In this document: positions 61,101 through 64,000 of the stretch, in pieces
Layout of the letters: the number at the start of each line of letters is the position of its first letter
How positions within the stretch are numbered: the stretch's first letter is position 1
Assembly: GCF_015350975.1 (NCBI RefSeq)
Contig: NZ_JADKRX010000001.1
Location: forward strand, 698,633 to 762,632
Length of the DNA: 64,000 nt
Origin: Curtobacterium sp. VKM Ac-1395
Lineage (GTDB): Bacteria > Actinomycetota > Actinomycetes > Actinomycetales > Microbacteriaceae
Reading direction: 5' to 3'
The notes under the pieces: generated by a model
What the model was told of the DNA's origin: nothing
The model's database searches: none
The model's input: the letters and a program-made list of their open reading frames with translations, nothing else
Translations under genes and position numbers: made by a program

Positions 61101-64000
61101 ATGTCTCACAAGAAGAGGGCCTCGACTGCCCTCAAGTCCATGGGTGCGGCCGGGCTGGCCGCCGCCACAATCGTCAGCGGCCTTTCCTTCGGTGCCGCTC
61201 CCGCATCTGCTGTGGACTCAAGCAAGGCAGTAGGAACTCGTATCGCAGCGCCACCTACCGGAACGGTCGTTCCTTTCGCGGCCCCGCGGGCGAACGGCAC
61301 TGCGTTCTACTCACCCAACACGGAGTGGAGGGAATCGTCCACACTTACTGGCGCCATCTCGAGCGCATCGAAGCTGCGCGTCGAGCGGGTGCCGAACTCC
61401 GATTTCTTCTTCCTGCGCTGGACCTCTGGCGAATGGAATGGTTACTGCCTCTCCGCGAACACGACCGTGTACAACGACACGGTCAGCATGAGTAGATCGA
61501 AATCCTGCTCGGAAGCCGACTATTGGCAACTCGATGCTCAGGGCAGGCTCTCTCTGTTGTCGAAGCCAGGCAAGTACATGGTCACCGAAGGGCTCACGTA
61601 CATGGGCTTCAAATACGTCGCGGTAGGCACATCCGGGCATGCAGCGAGGCTTCCGGGCCTCAACAACCTGCGCGCTCTGACTGCGTCAGTGAAGTCGCAG
61701 AGCAACATCACCAGGACCGCTGTGCTGCAGGGCACGGCGACCCCGGGAGCGCGGATCGAGGCCAAGGGCAAGAGCACGACGGCGGATCCGACCACCGGTG
61801 CCTGGGAACTGACAGTCGATGACCTCACGGCAGGTGCGAACGCGATCAACGTGGTCCAGAGGGTCGACAACAGCACCGTCGACAATCAGGACATCACCGC
61901 CACGATCGTCGAGGGTGGCGGACTCTTCGGCATCGACCAGGGCCCGGTCGAGCTCAAGCGTGGCGCGACCACGAAGGTGCCGTTCGTCGTCGAGAACCGC
62001 GTCTCACGCACCGACACCAAGGGCACCGTCGTGCTGACCGCTCCGGACGGCGCGACCTTCTCCGAGCAGGACACCGTCCAGGGCTCCTGGCGACGCGTCG
62101 GCAACACCGCATGGAACGCCTCCACCTCCATCCCGCTCACCAACGGCCGCCTGTCGAACGACAACACGACGCTGACGTTCGACGCGGACTGGACCAGCGA
62201 GCGTCCGGCCGACCAGCAGTACCGCTTCATGGTCGACGTCACCGCTGGCGACGAAGCTCCTGAGGAGCCGAGCGCCATGGACTTCGTCTTCAGCGGCACG
62301 AGCAGCACGAACGACTTCCGTGCCGAAGGCACGACCACCACCAGGATCGGGGCGCCGGCGCAGACACCGCTGGAAGCGAAGGTGGACTCGGTCGACAACG
62401 TCAACAAGACCGCGGTCGTCTCGGGCACGGCGACGAAGGGCGCCACGGTGGCCATCGGGGACGAGTCCGTCGAGGTCACGAACGACGACGGCTCGTGGAC
62501 GCTGACGGTCGGCGGTCTGGAGTACGGCGACAACACACTGCACGTCGTGCAGACGATCGGCGGCCAGGAGTTCGACTCGACGGACGTCGTGGCGAAGGTC
62601 GACGGCATCAACCGTGACTTCACCGTCGCGACGCCGGAGAACGACTCCGAGCACAAGGGCGAGTCGGTCACCTTCTCGGGCAACGGCCGCGCAGGGGAGA
62701 CCGTGCGCGTCCACGTGACGAACTTCGACAGCGCCGACGTCACCGCGAAGGTGGACGACGACGGGCACTGGTCGGTCTCGCGGTGGATCGGGACCGGCAT
62801 GTACGTCTTCGACGTCACGCAGACGAACGCTGCCGGCTCGGTCACGGGTGAGGTCCGCGGCCTGACCATCAACAAGCCCGCTGACGAGGACCCCGTGAAC
62901 CTGCCCTGGGCGGTCACGGCGCCGGAGTCCGGTTCCGAGCACCGCGGTGAGATGGTCACGTGGACGGGTACGGGCAACGCTGGCGACACCGTGTCCTTCA
63001 CCCCGAAGAACCCGGAGCAGTCGGCCTGGTCGACGGTCGTCAAGAACAACGGCACCTGGAGCGTGGACCACTTCGCGGGTACCGGGGCCTACGACATCGA
63101 CGTGGTGATGAAGAACGCGGCCGGTTCGGCCACTGGCGAGTCGAAGAACGTGCTGCTGAACCAGTCCGTCAACCTGCCCTTCGCAGTGACCTCGCCGGAG
63201 AGCGGCACGGACCACAAGGGTGAACTCGTGACCTTCGAGGGCACCGGCAACGCGAACGAGGAGATCTCGCTGAAGGTCACCAACTTCGAGAGCTCGTCCC
63301 CGACGCCGGTCCGCGTCGACCGCACGGGTCACTGGAAGATCGAGAAGTTCCTCGGTACCGGTGCGTACACGATCGACATCACGCAGAAGAACGTCTCGAC
63401 TGGTCTGGTGACCGGCGAAGCCAAGGACCTCAAGTTCAACCAGCCGTCGGACGAGGACCCGGTGAACCTGCCGTGGGCGATCACGTCGCCGGAGTCGGGT
63501 TCCGAGCACCTCGGTGAGAACGTCACCTGGGCGGGCACCGGCAACGCTGGCGACACGGTGTACTTCACCCCGAAGAACCCGGAGCAGTCCTCCTGGACGA
63601 CGGTCGTGGGCAAGAACGGCCACTGGAGCGTCAACCGCTGGGCCGGCGTCAGCGTCTACGACGTCGACGTGGTCATGAAGAACTCCGCCGACGCCATCAC
63701 GGGCGAGTCCAAGAACATCGTCCTGAACTCGGTCGTGAACCTGCCCTTCGCGGTGACCTCGCCGGAGAACGGCTCGGACCACCGGGGCGAGCCGGTCACC
63801 TTCGAGGGGACTGGCAACGCGAACGAGGAGATCTCGCTGAAGGTCACCAACTTCGAGAGCTCGTCCCCGACGCCGGTCCGCGTCGACCGCACGGGTCACT
63901 GGAAGATCGAGAAGTTCCTTGGCACCGGTGCGTACACGATCGACATCACGCAGAAGAACGTCTCGACTGGTCTGGTGACCGGCGAAGCCAAGGACCTCAA
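61101..64000 (+). CDS. large secreted repeat protein, 3' end outside window
   Basis: The first 966 residues of an exported protein. The signal peptide (MSHKKRAST to APASA) should be cut after A37. A unique region (40-220) follows, containing YWQLDAQGRLSLLSKPG. Ig-like beta domains start near residue 205. From about 504 the domains become highly regular: type A (ITSPESG...VTFEGTGNANEEISLKV) and type B (PWAVTAPESGSEH...DTVSFTPKNPEQS) alternate as A0, B1, A1, B2, A2. A+B repeats every 189 residues. The first 60 codons have many A/T third positions, unlike the rest. A surface adhesin or matrix protein is likely; any wall anchor lies beyond the window. The gene is divergent from dnaK. Confidence 0.85.
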   Translation, partial: MSHKKRASTALKSMGAAGLAAATIVSGLSFGAAPASAVDSSKAVGTRIAAPPTGTVVPFAAPRANGTAFYSPNTEWRESSTLTGAISSASKLRVERVPNSDFFFLRWTSGEWNGYCLSANTTVYNDTVSMSRSKSCSEADYWQLDAQGRLSLLSKPGKYMVTEGLTYMGFKYVAVGTSGHAARLPGLNNLRALTASVKSQSNITRTAVLQGTATPGARIEAKGKSTTADPTTGAWELTVDDLTAGANAINVVQRVDNSTVDNQDITATIVEGGGLFGIDQGPVELKRGATTKVPFVVENRVSRTDTKGTVVLTAPDGATFSEQDTVQGSWRRVGNTAWNASTSIPLTNGRLSNDNTTLTFDADWTSERPADQQYRFMVDVTAGDEAPEEPSAMDFVFSGTSSTNDFRAEGTTTTRIGAPAQTPLEAKVDSVDNVNKTAVVSGTATKGATVAIGDESVEVTNDDGSWTLTVGGLEYGDNTLHVVQTIGGQEFDSTDVVAKVDGINRDFTVATPENDSEHKGESVTFSGNGRAGETVRVHVTNFDSADVTAKVDDDGHWSVSRWIGTGMYVFDVTQTNAAGSVTGEVRGLTINKPADEDPVNLPWAVTAPESGSEHRGEMVTWTGTGNAGDTVSFTPKNPEQSAWSTVVKNNGTWSVDHFAGTGAYDIDVVMKNAAGSATGESKNVLLNQSVNLPFAVTSPESGTDHKGELVTFEGTGNANEEISLKVTNFESSSPTPVRVDRTGHWKIEKFLGTGAYTIDITQKNVSTGLVTGEAKDLKFNQPSDEDPVNLPWAITSPESGSEHLGENVTWAGTGNAGDTVYFTPKNPEQSSWTTVVGKNGHWSVNRWAGVSVYDVDVVMKNSADAITGESKNIVLNSVVNLPFAVTSPENGSDHRGEPVTFEGTGNANEEISLKVTNFESSSPTPVRVDRTGHWKIEKFLGTGAYTIDITQKNVSTGLVTGEAKDL
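63246..64000 (+). repeat. near-identical 189-codon super-repeat in the secreted protein gene
   Basis: Bases 63246-63432 recur at 63813-63999, an offset of 567 (189 codons), with only a few mismatches such as CTCGGTACC versus CTTGGCACC. The B-type domain shows the same offset (62895 versus 63462) but with more divergence. The identity at silent positions points to recent duplication or gene conversion. Confidence 0.85.

Noticed and set aside
61230-61640. A ricin-type lectin domain in the secreted protein N-terminus.
   Set aside because: One YWQLD-like segment is not enough; the threefold QxW repeat is not visible.

Overview
The window is chromosomal DNA from a high-GC Gram-positive actinobacterium. 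The evidence is GC-rich third codon positions nearly everywhere, many GTG/TTG starts, leaderless genes, an HspR-type dnaK operon with HAIR operators, a dUMP-forming dCTP deaminase, and a complete C50-carotenoid operon with a split lycopene cyclase and a lycopene elongase. Together these point to Microbacteriaceae. A Curtobacterium-like plant-associated genus is my best guess (inference). I see no phage genes, transposases, CRISPR arrays or replication origin. The unusual material is in repeats, regulatory sites and a few genes.

Layout. 1-0.8 kb: two small minus-strand proteins (DUF4265 fragment, DUF2750) and tRNA-Gly. 1-2.5 kb: a DUF6177-type protein overlapped by a 115-aa unknown. 2.5-6.5 kb: CtaG/CopD copper membrane protein, a DUF6882 protein and a double GNAT, all minus. 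6.6-8.1 kb: dcd, then an XRE-nucleotidyltransferase / HepT-like pair whose HEPN active site looks lost. 8.1-8.6 kb: a repeat-rich gap. 8.6-14.1 kb: a ChvE-MmsA-MmsB type sugar ABC transporter with its LacI regulator; matching operators lie before both. 14.5-20.3 kb: idi divergent from crtE-crtB-crtI-crtYe-crtYf-crtEb, with overlapping genes that take IPP/DMAPP to a cyclic C50 carotenoid.

20.6-27.3 kb holds housekeeping or unknown genes: Gfo/Idh oxidoreductase, MBL hydrolase, a membrane pair including YihY, an SDR, an ABC-F protein with a long structured leader, and DUF3151. 27.4-33.9 kb is a translationally coupled CUT1 sugar transporter plus GH2 beta-galactosidase. 34.1-35.6 kb is an acidic protein overlapping a Vms1/baeRF-type peptidyl-tRNA hydrolase gene. 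35.7-37.7 kb is an MFS exporter divergent from a GntR regulator across two near-identical TATA-centred palindromes. 38.2-47 kb is a second sugar-use locus: LacI regulator, peptide-type ABC transporter, alpha/beta hydrolase and GH1 beta-glucosidase. The GH1 frame has no ATG/GTG/TTG in a usable position.

47-56.8 kb: an ankyrin protein, then an exopolysaccharide locus (galE, three glycosyltransferases, Wzx-like flippase, Wzy-like polymerase, Wzz/BY-kinase). Three of its promoters share an AT-rich motif. 56.8-60.8 kb: the dnaK-grpE-dnaJ-hspR operon on the minus strand. 61.1 kb to the end: the first 966 residues of a large secreted repeat protein with a 189-aa super-repeat.

Across the window a short palindromic element with core GACKGGAGGC recurs at about ten loci. 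It forms arms of hairpins between genes and also lies inside the ends of several reading frames. This is the most unusual sequence-level signal I found.
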